A DNA stretch of 64,000 nt, taken from Colletes latitarsis (Eukaryota > Arthropoda > Insecta > Hymenoptera > Colletidae). The number at the start of each line of letters is the position of its first letter. The first letter of the stretch is position 1. The notes under the pieces were generated by a model, which was not told the origin of the DNA, ran no database searches, and saw nothing but the letters and a program-made list of their open reading frames with translations. The stretch is taken from NCBI RefSeq assembly GCF_051014445.1, contig NC_135137.1, positions 33,047,501 through 33,111,500 of the forward strand. Reading direction: 5' to 3'. Position numbers and translations under genes: made by a program. Positions 11,126 to 23,863 of the stretch are shown here, one piece after another.

Positions 11126-14100
11126 ACATTACACGTTATTTAATCGACACGTTTGTTTTATTAGATTCAACGTAATTTTTTCTATCTCCACTACATGGTA
11201 CACAAATTTTTTAAATTACCCCTGGCGAGATCGCGAAAGTTTTTATTATAAAATCGTTTTGATAAATAAAAGACCCTCCAAGAAAATACAGTGCAACTTG
11301 TTCCTTTCGAGATTGAAATCTTGACGATTTTCTAACGTTCTTCTAAGAGGGGTTGTGCATTCATCGAGAGTTTTACATACAAAGCGTCGTCTAATTACTA
11401 CTGTTGTGAACTGCGCGGACGTCGTTCGAGCACAGTCGACGTTTTCGCAACGAGATAACGGCAAATTATGGAAAGCGAAGTTTGCAGGCGAAGTACCAGG
11501 AACAGTCTATGCCGGGCTCCCTGTTTCGTGGCATTGTTTACACTAATTTACGGAGTTTCCGCAAACAGTTGCTGCGAGCGAAGAAAATCAAGTTCTCGGT
11601 CGATCTTCAAACGCGTCGGAATAAACGGGAACCACCGTCGAACAAACGCCTGCGTTATTTGCACCGTTTGTCGATTGTCATCTCTTCACCCTCAGCCACC
11701 CTCTGCGAATTTTATTTACGGACGACGAGTAAAAATATTTGGCTAATTCCATTATAGGATTTTGTGACGCTTTTTAAGTCAATGATCGTATAATATACGT
11801 AATAAAATAATTGTCGCAACTCCCCTTCTTTTGAATGGTTCCAATGAAAAAATAGTTTACATATATCTGTTTAATCTATCGGTATGTGGGCAGTCTTTTG
11901 CAATTGTTTATTCCGAGACTGGACGTGTTAGGGTAGTTTTCAGTCATGAATGGTCGATATTATTTTTTGCGTGACCTCACAGAATGATTTGTGGTTGTAC
12001 GATTGTCTCCATAAAATTTCTGAACTTTTTGGAAGACGTCAAGAGATAAAGATAAATGGTAGACTTAAAATAGTACAAAAAATATACTTAAAGTACAGTT
12101 TAGCAGTCAATAATAACCAATAAATGAATAACTAATTAAAATAGTTGATTTCTTCCAAGAATAACAATGGATGTTTAGATAATAGAATTCGATTTTATTA
12201 TATTAACTCTTGGAAACCGAAGTGGGGGCTGCATGCATGATCGAGCATGATTAGGTAGCCTTGGGCAAAACGGTTGCTAAAGCTATTGGAACAGAATGTG
12301 CTCTACTTCCTAAGGGTTATTAAAGGATCGTCTATATATCAATAGATTAAAAACAAAAATATAATAGTTGAGAACAACATTGAAAAGGCACGTTCTCTTC
12401 CCTGAACATTTCAAGAAATATTTTATATTTCAATTAGTAAGTATCGATAAGGAAGAAAATTATTCAAAAATATAATCTCGTGTATTAAGTTCCAAAGGTC
12501 CTCCACTTGAGAAATCTTGCGAGAAAAGTAGCTTTGCAAAATATCATAGTAAATTCCTTCCTTTCAGAAGTAAACACGGCATCCCAATTTCGTTACTTTT
12601 CTTTTATTTTCTCTTTCCGTTCAAGAATGTTCCCTATACATTGTGTAGTATTCTCGGAGAGGAGTCGATGGTAAATTAAAGGACCGCCCCGAGCGACGCA
12701 AACTACCTACGCCACTGGGTAGTCGGATAATTTTGTTGTATTATTTGAAATAGCAACGCAGCCGCGCATACGTAGCTACAGGTATATAGTATAACATAAC
12801 TTGGAAGCCAGAAGAGGACGTTTCCCGTTATCCAATCGAGATCATACTTTGCAGAAATTATTTTTGTACGTTTTGGATCCACCGCCTAGGCACGTTTATC
12901 GAGAAAATTTCATCCGCGGCTGAAAAACGACGTTCAGCTCGCAGTCCATTTGATAAAGTTGGTAATTTTTTCGTTAGTTTTGCGTTCGAGCTGCTTGTTA
13001 AAATTCCTACGACGTTGGAAATTTATCAAAGGCGCGTTCGAAAGTTATCGATAATTTAATAGTAGCATTTTGACGGACCTCGTTACGAAAACACGCCCGA
13101 GCGAAGAGAGCAAAAATTACATTCTGTTTTAAATGTCGGAAAACGGCCACCCGGAACGCTTAAAACGTTCAGGGAAGTTTACGACGATAATTGCACGTCC
13201 CGTGCGCAAGTATCGAAGTAGTATGAACGCTTCGAGACAACGAGAGACCAGGTATTTGCTCGTTTCTGTTTAAAATTCGGCTTAAACGTCTCTCGAGTAT
13301 CCAACTCGAAGCTGTCTGTTTTCACTTTACTTTACATTACTTTAATTTCGATCAAAAAACTATAGAATGGATTTAACACGCAAAAATATAAGAAACAACA
13401 AAGCTTCCATTTCATTAGTTCTATTAATAAGAATATAAATTTGCATAGAGATCCGTACTCTGCTGGTTACAATTAATTCAGGGAATTGCTCCAAGCGATA
13501 AATTGACAAAAGGACGATCGCGAATTTAATGCAAATTCGCTGGAGGGTGATATGGTCGATTTCGGATAAGGTTTCGACTGTTTAGTTTGGGAGGCGGAAG
13601 TTCGTCGTAGACTTTCATCGGCATAATTTAATCAGTCGCGATTCGCGTCCAATTCGGTTGCGTTAATCCTCACGGTCGAAAGTCATCGAGGAATCGTGTT
13701 TCAGCAGAAACGGAAGTTGGAGCGACGACGCGAGTTGCCCCAGCCGAGGGATACGAAGCGCGAATCAGGGACAATAGAAATGTCGTTTGCCAGGAATCGC
13801 GACGGCGCTCCGACGAACTTTGGAAGCGATTTTCGTCCATCCTTTTCCTGTTTCCGGGTGACGTCTGGAGCGACGATCCCGATAAAAGTTTCTCTCTACG
13901 GTGAAATTGAAACCAGTCTAATTATACCGTAGATCGCTCGCTCTCGTCTCCCTTTCAATCTGCGTCCCAACCCCGTCCCCCTCGACTCTCACCACCTTCC
14001 CCGTCGTTCAGTGTTCTCGTCCCCCCCCCCCCCTCCTCTTTCACTATATTAAATTCACTGTTTTCCAACGAATTTGTCCCACGAGAAGTCATTAAAAATT

Positions 14101-14926
14101 TCCTCGTTACCCCTTTGTCGTCCCAGACTATTATATTATACATGCCGGACGAAGTTTAAAGTCGAATTACTCGATTGAGAGATATTCGGGAAATCGAGTT
14201 ACCGTTTTTATTTTCCTTTTTCAAGGGGATCGGTATGGCATTTTTTCGAGGGGGGCGAATATTTCGAGTGTAACGCGATTATTGGTCCGTCCGATGAGCG
14301 ACCCTTTGTCTGCCAGGGTGAGTCACTCGACTTCTTAAATTACTTATAAACTGTTGTATGGGAAAAACGTTTGAAACGAAAGTCGTGTGGTATCGAAGGG
14401 GACGTATAATAATTAATTTTTTTTTTATTAAAAGTCACTTGGAATGCGATCTTCGTATCACGGTAAAAGATAAAAATAAAAAGTAATTAGCGTAGCGTAC
14501 GTTTTTCTTAAATACCACGCGACGTTTGTTATAACTTGTTTTCGTACAACAAAGAGTTTATGAGTAATTTAAGGCAGTCGAGTTAGGCGATTCAACCTGT
14601 ATAACGATGTGCTCAAGCATTCGTCGAAAAAGAGAATCGTTCGTTCAGCAATCTACGGTTTCAGCGCGAAAAAAGATTGATTGACGTTTCCTCGGCCGAT
14701 CTTTGTTTCGTTGATAAGCGTGTCACGTAGTGCATGTAGTTTTTACACTCACGAAGGTTCGCGGTGACCTCCATTGTCGCTCGTGTGCTTTCGCGTGGTT
14801 TACCAATTAGATATTACGCAGATAGTAGATTTATTGCTTCTTTACGGGCCACGGGACATTTTCTGTGCTACAATGTATGGACAAATTAAATATTTATTCG
14901 TCTTAATTCGTTGGCCATCGAAATTT
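11126..14926. other. No gene recognised
   Basis: Mostly AT-rich. CpG-rich patches lie around 11400-11700 and 13680-14000, followed by the poly-C tract. No conserved peptide or element end was seen. Confidence 0.6.
14021..14033. repeat. Poly-C tract in a pyrimidine-rich stretch
   Basis: A run of 13 C lies within a C/T-rich stretch of about 115 bp (13930-14045). The length of the homopolymer may be an assembly uncertainty. Confidence 0.8.
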
Positions 14927-15262
14927 AACAACTATAGTAGTGTATTCATTTTTTTTTTTTTTACATATTTAATTCTGTTCGTTTTTCTGTTCTATTTATT
15001 CACAGTTCGTAGTGGTTACTTATATGTCTTAGTATTTTCATTTTATAATTGTTATTCTCCCCTGTTTCTAAATTTTATTTAAAGAAAATTGTACAAATAC
15101 GTTAACAACTGTAGTAGTGTATTTATTTTTTTTTGCATATTTAATTCTGGGTATTTATTCACAGTTCGTAGTGGTTACTTATATATCATAGTATTTTCAT
15201 TTTATAATTGCTATTCTCCCCTATTTCTAAATTTTATTTAATGAAAATTGTACAAATATATT
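14927..15262. repeat. Tandem duplication, two units of about 165-177 bp
   Basis: AACAACTRTAGTAGTGTATT starts at 14927 and again at 15104. Both units contain a T-run, ACAGTTCGTAGTGGTTACTT and TTCATTTTATAATTG and end with GAAAATTGTACAAATA. The second unit has a shorter middle. Confidence 0.93.
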
Positions 15263-17971
15263 GCTTGAATTTCGGTGATTTTCTTTGTTTCGTATTCACA
15301 TTATTTGCAGTATACAAGCTGAAAATCTGAGTATTCGTTATGTACGCGTATATTTAATTAGTTACAGTCTGCTTGGTTCACACAATCTTGCTAGCCGTTG
15401 CTACTTCCGTTCGTGTTTACTTTCAAGAAAGGTGGAGCTTGAACTTATAGTCGGATAATCGGCAGCTAAATCACTGCATTTGCGTTTCCTATTCAACGAT
15501 TAAACTTGCTTCACTAGAAAACGTTAATAATTCCAGCGTGATAGAACATCTATCAGAGATGTCAAGAATTTATTAAACCACTTGTACAATTCCTACATTA
15601 ATACATAAAGAAACTACCTCAGGGCAGACATTGAAATTGATAAGACTTGACAAACGCGACACTGTGTAAAAAACAAGTCATAATAAAACGTTTGCAGAGT
15701 ATAAGCAGATGACTGGCACCGATACGTTCAGTATCGACACAGGCTCGAAAATCGAGGCAAATATTTTCAGAAATTCATCGTCGAGACCGCAATGTCTGTC
15801 GATAGAGAAGATCGAGCGATCAGTTTCGATTTTTCGATCGATTCGCGAACCTATTCGCTGAAACAGCAACCCACTGTTCGATGAATGGTGAAAAAAGCGA
15901 CGGACGCGTCCTGGCTTTATCTTCATCTTCCCTTGTCGCGCGACGACGGTACCATCGATTATTAATAGAGTTCAGCGGAGACTTATTACGAAGTCCCGTG
16001 CCTTTGAGCGTCACCGTGATTTCATCAATTTCAATTATCGGCGACGTCGACGACCGGTCGGTTTCTGTTCGCGTGGTGCGCCTGGAACGCCGCGATTCCG
16101 CGCCCGGAGACGAAGAACAAGAAGAATCCGGAGAGCAAAAGGAAGAGATATCGAAGGGGGCTGAGAAAAGGGTAGCGCGATATCACAGATTATTAGAGCT
16201 TGGAACGGTCGAGTCGTTCGGTTAGTAACCACGATACTTATAGGCACTATTTCTCGCCATCGATATACCGGTATACGGCCAGTATCTTCCCGGTTTTATA
16301 TCGCCGGTCATAGAACCAGTCTTGCGTAACCGAACAGCCTGGAAGAATGGCCATGCGTCAAGATAATGCGACTGGATAAACGTAACCCTTTCCGGCAGAA
16401 CCAGATATCCTTCGATACGCGTTCAAGCGATTGCGATTCCCCGTCCAACGTTTCGCTTTTCTGCTATTTGCATATTATTTACCGAGAAGTTCGAGCAACT
16501 CGCATTAACAACACCGGAGGCGTCCGTTTCGCGATTTTCATGCTCGCGCAGATAACACCAGTCCCGGACCATTCCTATGGAAAATAATCGGTTTACGCAC
16601 GAGATTCTCCTACAATCTCCTATAAATATGGAGAATTATTCCTGGGATTATGATACGGGCGATAAATGTAGGACAAACTATCAGCGTCTTCGTTATTGTT
16701 GTGGCAATTAAGAAAGAAAAGGAATTTTCATCTTCTTCTCGCTCGATTCCATCGACACGGTTGCTCTTTTTTACTTGTTACCTTCGAAATTATTTAGAGA
16801 CAAAGCGTGTATTTTGTATAAATTTGTATCAAAGGTACAAATATTCTGTCAATTTTTCTATCTCAAAAAGTGCACCAAAATTAGTACCAAACTTTTAGTT
16901 CCATATTTTGCAATTTGGTAAATTCAGAAAAAGTTATACGCTGCAGTGAGGGTATAAATTTTTTTTATTTACGTAACTGTTCGAAAAGTGCACCCGAATT
17001 TATGCAGAAATTGCCATCGCTAATTTTTAACTCCGAATTGCAAAAATAATTTTCACCGGCGTAAGGGTAGTAAAAAAGCTTGAAGAAGTATGTCCTCATT
17101 TTGCGATCCATTTATAATAATATTATTTTTTTGATCAGTGTTTGTTAACTACGCGTTAGTTTATCGTATAATTTTCGCTCGTTTGCACCGCGAATATTGA
17201 CAGTCGGATTCTTTTAAAGTCGAGGAATGGCGCGAAAAAGGAAACAGGATGTAAGCTTTGCACGCGAGTCGCGGACAGTTAACCGTTATCGTTTCTATTC
17301 AATTTACTTTCGGTTTCGGTTCACTCTTATCCGAGATATAAATTTCTTTGCGCGGCGGATAACATTGGTAGGCCATTGTGCGAAAGCAAGAAAAGCCGGT
17401 CGCAAATCCTGTCTCAGTATATCTAGGTTTATGTCACATACGGCGGATAGGAGCTTAAATAAATTCTCTAAGAGAATACATTGCGCGACGCAGGGTAACC
17501 GACAACATTTTACTACAACTTCATTATATTTTATAATGTAATTTCGTCGATAGGTTATACTTAACTCTGAAGGGTCTTTTAGACTTCTCGAGAGAAATTT
17601 CTTCGAGCTATTTTACTGCCCACTCGATATTTTTAGGTAGCCAGTATAAATTTTATTCATTGCACGAGATTATTCCCTTGTTAAATTATTCTGCTGAATT
17701 TTCAAGGATCTACATATTTTGCAAATACTCCATGATACGTCTGCTTTGGTTCTTTCCAGTAGTTTTGATTGTTCAAGCATAGTTGTTATATTTACTTTCT
17801 AGCACTCGTTGTAAGTAGAAACTGTGCTACATATTTGGGAAAACCAGGTAGAATTATCTAGCTTGTATAAAAAAAATTACTGAAACGAATAAGCTTCGTT
17901 TCATTGATACTTACATAAACTATTAATATGAAACTGTTGATAATAATTTCTATTATTCAATTATTCAAGTT
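15263..17971. other. No gene recognised; CpG-rich patch 15880-16330
   Basis: The patch holds a 114-codon + frame (15881-16225) with an acidic Glu/Gln-rich tail but no known family. The remainder is AT-rich and featureless. Confidence 0.6.
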
Positions 17972-18300
17972 TTATTCAAACCAAACGCATCTTAAATTCA
18001 TTATCAAATGCAGCTTCAATTTGTATTCATTTGTAAATGATATTTTTCTGTTGAATAGATTTATGTATTTAATATAACATATTTATTATATATTAGATAT
18101 ATATTAATCTATAATTTATTTTTTTCTCAATAATATACATAAAATATATACATTTAATATAAATATTTCACATTTATATAAAAATCAATTAATTTGATCT
18201 TGCTATTATAAAAAATTATATTTAAAAATATTTCTATTATTGTTCAAACCAAACGCATCTTGAATTCATTATTAAATGCAGCTTCAATTAGTATTCGATT
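17972..18300. repeat. Direct repeat pair flanking an AT-rich core
   Basis: Copies at 17972-18030 and 18238-18300 share TTCAAACCAAACGCATCTT, AATTCATTAT, AAATGCAGCTTCAATT and GTATTC. The 200 bp between them is almost pure A/T. Confidence 0.85.
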
Positions 18301-19978
18301 GAATAAAAAAAAATAAAATTGTCAATGACCGAGGTATCAAAATTTTTGAAGATGATTTCACTGTAAGTTAGGGTTTCGTATCGCGTAAATTAATAACTAA
18401 TATCGTGTAAACACATTTTGAACATCACTCAGGGATCTTTCTATAGAAAAAGCTTTATTTTTATAAAGATTGAAAGACATTTGAAATATTTGACCAGCAT
18501 TCGTGGTTCTAGCTTTGTTGCTAGTAGTATTTGAAGCAGGGAACGAGACTTTGGGTCGTTGGGAAACGGGAATATTTCACGAAGGAAACGCAACATGGTC
18601 TCGCGAGATGTGTTTGGCAACGAGAAATTTGGTATGCTTGTTACAACAATTTCCAAGCCTCCCAAGGCTTCTCGTCCAATTACCTCCTAGGACATCTGCC
18701 CGCAATTTACGTCCAGGCTGTGGCATCCGTAGAAGGCAAGCCTTCAACAAGACCTGATTAGAACAGCTCGTGCTACGTCCACTTCGCGGCCAGTTCCTCT
18801 GGAGGTGAAACGGATGAAAAGAAGGTCGAGGGAGGTTTCTGAAAGGGATTCTTTCGAAAGACGATCGGTTTCTCGACATTTTTTTTTATCTCTCGTTTCG
18901 TACCATCTTTAGAGCCCCCCCTGCGTTCCAGCCAATTACACAGAACGTACTTATTAACGGGGGCACTATGAATCAGGGACACGGAAACAATAAAAAGAAT
19001 TCGTGTAAACGTACGCCCTATTAGACCTTGTTTCCAAGTTGTAGTCGTTTTTACACAAAGGTAGCGTGTAATTACGTAGCAGGATGCAAATGTTTCGAAG
19101 TGGTTTCAGAAAAATTAGATAATTTTTTTTACTTTCAAGAATCGTCTGGACGGAATTTTTTTTGATACTTTGTACAACCGACTCGTTGATCTTCCATTTA
19201 AGTAACAGGGAGCTATCGAGCATTGTGTATACAAAATTTAGTACAATTATATATAATAGCTTCGCGATATAATTTGGGGAGAATGTCGAATTTTGGTACA
19301 CCTTTGTACGAATATTGTTCCCGTTGTTTTAGAATTTTCAAACAAGTCTTCGACGTTGAGAATACACTCTGTATAATTCGCCAGAGGCGTAATCTGTTTT
19401 TTCCTTGACGACTATTGTCCGGCATCAGGTTTTGCCGTGGCTGTGCCGCTTGCAAACAGTAACAGCAAGGTAGACAAGGGAAGAACTGGTTGAAATTTTC
19501 TGCTTTGTTACCTCGGGCTTTCCCGGTTCTTCCGCTAAAGGACCGAGGGCATTGCACGAATCGCTTCGGATAATATTTATAACAAGCTCGAAGAATACCC
19601 CCTTTCGTTGTCTCGTTTTCTTTTCCTTTTCGTCCGTAGCTTTCCCTACCGCCCCTCTGTAGTCACGCTTTATTGATTATTCAGATTCGGATTCGTTATG
19701 AATAAAGAACACATTCAAGTAAACTCTGCAATTTAGTGAACAACTCTTTCCACTCGAGTATTTTAAAAAGTTTCCGGATTATTATTTCCGCCTTCGCTGG
19801 AAGGAAGTTCCGTCGTTAACGAAAATTCTCTTTCTCGCTTGCGTTCGACGTGGAGAAAATATTTAGAGGCTACGTTTAAGATTGCTCGCCTATTCAATGT
19901 ATCGTGAATACTCTCTTGTATTGCTTCGATTTTATCATTTTTTTAGATCAAAAATTCAAACAAAACTTTAATTATTTC
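18301..19978. other. No gene recognised
   Basis: The segment 18500-18880 is open in two + frames and one - frame without a recognisable domain. The remainder is AT-rich with no repeats detected. Confidence 0.6.
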
Positions 19979-20190
19979 TTAACACTTTGACGGCCGCTGT
20001 CACGTATACGTGACTTTGCTAGCTAGCAGACGTTGGCCACTGTCACGTGTGCGTGATCTACTGAATCGATCACCATTTCATTATACATTCAACTTATTAC
20101 GTTTGTTGAGGTTACATTTATAATTCCTTGTAATAATATTCCTAGCATCTTCGTGTATCTCACTTTGGTCTACAATATCAGTGGTGTTAA
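19979..20190. mobile_element. Candidate TTAA-bounded piggyBac-like MITE
   Basis: It is bounded by TTAACACTTTGACGGCC on the left and GTGGTGTTAA on the right, so both ends read TTAACAC inward. Near the left end lie two related palindromic blocks: the perfect GTCACGTATACGTGAC (19999-20014) and the decayed GTCACGTGTGCGTGAT (20042-20057), each preceded by GGCC-CT. There is no coding capacity. The class rests on the TTAA target and terminal motif only. Confidence 0.5.
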
Positions 20191-20390
20191 CGCTAAAGTG
20201 GTCGAAATGACCTATTTGTAATTTCTAATAAAAATTGTAAACCGTATACTGAACTGGATTTTTGGAAAACCGTGATTTTCTATAAGAGAACGAATAAACA
20301 TTTATTTCCATTGCATTGTACATTTTCTTGAGAAGCTACCGTTTTAATTTCTATGGTACAAATAAATACATTAAAATTGTCTACAGTTAA
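20187..20390 (+). mobile_element. piggyBac-like MITE, copy 1
   Basis: TTAACGCTAAAGTGGTCGAA at the left and CTACAGTTAA at the right bound 204 bp. It is homologous over its length, in inverse orientation, to the element at 37988-38144: shared segments include AATGRCCYATTTRTAATTTC, AACATTTRTTTCCAYTGCAT and AGAAATTAAAACG. TTAA at both ends is the piggyBac superfamily target site. It shares its left TTAA with the neighbouring candidate element. Confidence 0.68.
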
Positions 20391-21859
20391 TCTATTAGGA
20401 TGTAACTTGAATTATGAAAGTGTGACAATCGAAGTTATCAGAGTTAAGAAATTTAGTATCGTTTATAGTTAAAACTCTCCAAGATGTAAAAAAAATATAG
20501 TAAAAGTCACGTTGTGTCTGATAAACAGGTGACGAGAGGGAAATTCTTTCTACGCGAGACACTATGAAGCGAACATGGTGCATTTGAATAGTTCTTTTTG
20601 TTCTGTCGGATGAAAGATTGCCGTCAAGATGAAAACGAATACCCAAGCAGAGGAAAAGTAGAATCGTACCTTGAAGTATTATCAGCGTCACTCGTCATAG
20701 TTCTCTTGTGGTCTTTGATCCTTTGAAACCACCGCTCCATAAAGGTGCCAAATGACAATCGCGAAAAGTAGTTTTCACAACGTCGGACTTTCCCGCATAT
20801 TTTCGGCTCTTCTGCCAAAAATTTCACCGTTACTTTCTACGTAAAAAAATCTCGAACTTTATTTTATATAACAAATATCACAATTTTTTAATTTGTCTTA
20901 CAAAAAATATTGGAATATTTTTACTGTGTCGATGAAGTGTTTTATCAATTTCAAAATGTTCAAAAACCAATTCTGACGTTGTCGTAATTTCAGGGCTGGG
21001 GAAAATTTGAAATAATTTGATATAAAATAGTAAACATTGGAATATGAGCATAAGTAAATATTATTTGGAAATACTGTTTCATTAAGTGTTTAAATCACGA
21101 GGAGATACTATTTACTAGTTACATACGGATTAAAATATAGAAAATAGTGAAAATAAGACGTACTAAACATTTCTTGCAAATAAAAGCACATGGTACTATA
21201 AAAAGTTAAAGGATAAAAACCTCTTATACTATTAGTTGGAATACCATTATTCTAAATACTACACTGTGAAATATTACTATTCGATGAAATATTATTCTCC
21301 TATATTATAATGAAATACTTATGTCACAACATTATTTCCATATTATTTACTATTTTTCCACAGCCTTGCATAATTTTATCTTCACCATACACGTGACCTA
21401 ACTTTTTATGAGTTTCAAACGAAGTTGATTACATTGCACATCGTCAATTATTGGGTAAAAAACGAAAATTTCTTTTCATCCAACCCAATAAAATGGCCTT
21501 ACATTGTACGAGCCAAACACGAAGAGATACCAAACCCCGGAGAGTTCGATGAGCAGCCAAGTGCACGTACACAAGTCGCGTTCATCGACGCGAAACAATG
21601 AGCCGGATCGATGGCGATCCTAATTGTCAGCTCTGGGTGCAATTACATCCAGTAATAATAGTCATGGCCTGTTAACCTGCAATCCGTTGTTTCCATCTTG
21701 ACCGATCCTCTCTCTCTCTCTCGATGGTTCCTCGGTGCAAAGAAGAAGGAGCCCAACGATCAGCGGTTTTTCTGGTGCTATTGTCGGTAATCCCGAACGA
21801 ACTGTAACAGTAAGGTAAGGTCAATTATCGCGGCGGTAGAATTATCCCGAGCGGTTTAC
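20391..21859. other. No gene recognised; CT microsatellite at about 21710
   Basis: AT-rich sequence leading into the CpG block at 21860. A CTCTCTCTCTCTC tract lies around 21709-21722. Confidence 0.6.
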
Positions 21860-22566
21860 CGGCGCTATAATGAATGTCTTCTTCTCCGGACGCTGACGGG
21901 GGCCGGGTCAGGCCCGCGCGGCGCGCCATCATCGCGTTTGGTGCCCACGGGGCCCCGGGGGCCCGTCGTTTTGCAGTCCGTTTCGCCGCGGCTTCCCGCG
22001 AAATGGCCGGATTCGGACCGATGCCGATCCGGTGTTACGGTGTTCCGATTCCCACGACAAACCCTACCCGGGGGCTGAAAAGTAGCGCTGTACGAGAGAG
22101 ACCGGTCGGGGGAAGAGCAGAAAGAGAGGGCGGTATGCCTAAATAAACGGTTTGCCGTGCACTGTGTATAAAAAATGAAAGAAATGATCGGAGTGACCGG
22201 TCGTGCGGGAGAAAAAGAGACGGATGGGTCGAGACAGAGAGGTTGTTCGGAGCACGCAACCTAAAGATGATTACCTACCTCCTGGACCTATACCCGAGTC
22301 CATTCGGCCTCGGGCTAGTCAGCGAAGGGAAGTGGACCTTCCTCTTCTTCTTCTTGGTCTTCTGCTTCCTCCTCGTCCTCTCTCTCCGTCGCTGTTGGTC
22401 GTTCTGCACTTTTATTGCGCCGTCTCTGCCACTCTTGCCGCGTTCCGTTCGATCTTTCGCTTTTTCTAGGCCCCCGTGACGCAGCACGCTTTTAAGTGCT
22501 TATCATGTATCCCCTCTGTCGTCCTCGAGCCCGATGGACGATGTTAGGTTGCGCGTTTTAATCGCG
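21860..22566. promoter_or_regulatory. CpG-rich block, possible promoter/5' leader
   Basis: This is one of the most GC- and CpG-dense stretches (for example 21895-22035), set in AT-rich surroundings. A CT-microsatellite lies just upstream (about 21710). At its right edge an ATG at 22534 opens 11 codons that meet a consensus donor GCG|GTAAGT at 22567. That could be a short first coding exon in + orientation, but no family match or downstream partner was found. The regulatory role is inferred from composition alone. Confidence 0.35.
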
Positions 22567-22963
22567 GTAAGTTGCCTGACTTCGTGGTCGTTGCTGGGGG
22601 AAAATACGGAGGATCGCGGGAGTTTTCTTCGCCCCGAGGCTCGATCTGCCTCCCGTTTCACTCGCGTGACCGAAACTTGCCGATGTTGCGATGTATGTCG
22701 GGTGAAACGCTTTTGTCGCACAGGGGGTTTCCTATCAGACGGAATTTTCGATTCTCGTGGCTGCAATGCTTGTGTTTCGCTTGTTCGAGTGACATTTGTA
22801 TTCGGAGTCATTGTGGTTTTTTATTTGGTTCAAACTATAGCGCGAGAAATAGATACAATAATGGTACTTCTTATTCTGTAGCATTCGTAACGATAGGAGA
22901 CATTAGGAGAAACAGGAAACATTATTCACAATTTTATAAGTATTAAGATTATTTAAGTATGTA

Positions 22964-23863
22964 CAGAGTGTTCGACCACCCCTGGGAAAAATTGTAATGG
23001 GAGATTCTAGAGGCCAAAATAGGACGAAAATCAAGAATACCAATTTGTTGATGGAGGCTTCGTTAAAAAGTTATTAACCTTTAAAGTTCTGTCTGTACTG
23101 AATTTTTTTTCTTGAAAATTCGCAGGATATCGGGGGATGTCTATACACCAAAAATGATTGTAATTGACCCCCGCAACCGAAAATAATTTTTTCAGAACGA
23201 TTTGAAATTTTTTTTTTTCGTCGAAAAATTTAGGCACCTACCCCCTGACGATTTTTCTTAAAAATGTGTTATTCATTTTTAATAATTTTGTTTGACGCCG
23301 TACAGAAAAGTTGTCTAATACTTTTTCGTAGGTATCCATGGGCTCTACTTCAAGAAAAAGTTTCATTGAAATATATTCACAATTGTAGGAGTTATGGCTG
23401 TATGAAAATTGAACCATTTTTATGGGGTTTTTCTAATTTTACGTGGTCAAGGAACAACTTTTTGAATATTTTTGCGATTTGTACATATTCTCCACCAAAA
23501 TACGCGTAGTTTGCTTTTTTAAACATTAAAATCGTCCAATCCGTTCAGAAGTTATGACGTTTTAAAGATTCGCATGAAATTTCGGAGAAGCATTTCTGGC
23601 CTCACATTAGATTTGCAGTAAGGAATTTTTATTTCGAAAATGCGTAAGATTTCGGGGGTATGTGTAATGACAAAAAATGATTGTAATTAATCCCTGCAAC
23701 TGAAAATAATTTTTTTAGAACGATTTGAAAAATTTTTTAATTTAATTTTTTAATAACTTTTTAACGAAGCCTCAGTCAAGAAATTGATATTCTTGATTTT
23801 CGTCTTATTCTGGTCTCTAGAATCTCTCATTAAAGTTTTTCCCAGGAGTGGCTGAACACCCTG
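22964..23863 (+). mobile_element. TIR-family element, copy B (both ends present)
   Basis: The left end is CAGAGTGTTCGACCACCCCT and the right end is GGCTGAACACCCTG; both are flanked by TA. Terminal inverted repeats extend roughly 100 bp: left GAGATTCTAGAGGCC and ATCAAGAATACCAATTTGTT; right ATTCTTGATTTTCGTCTTAT and TCTAGAATCTCTCATT. The interior matches copy A in the same orientation but is shorter. The region matching the 86-codon minus-strand frame of copy A has an in-frame stop here. No transposase-like reading was seen, so it is probably non-autonomous. Confidence 0.88.

Noticed and set aside
18503..18879. Overlapping frames on both strands
   Set aside because: Three frames are open over the same 300 bp without any conserved motif; probably chance.
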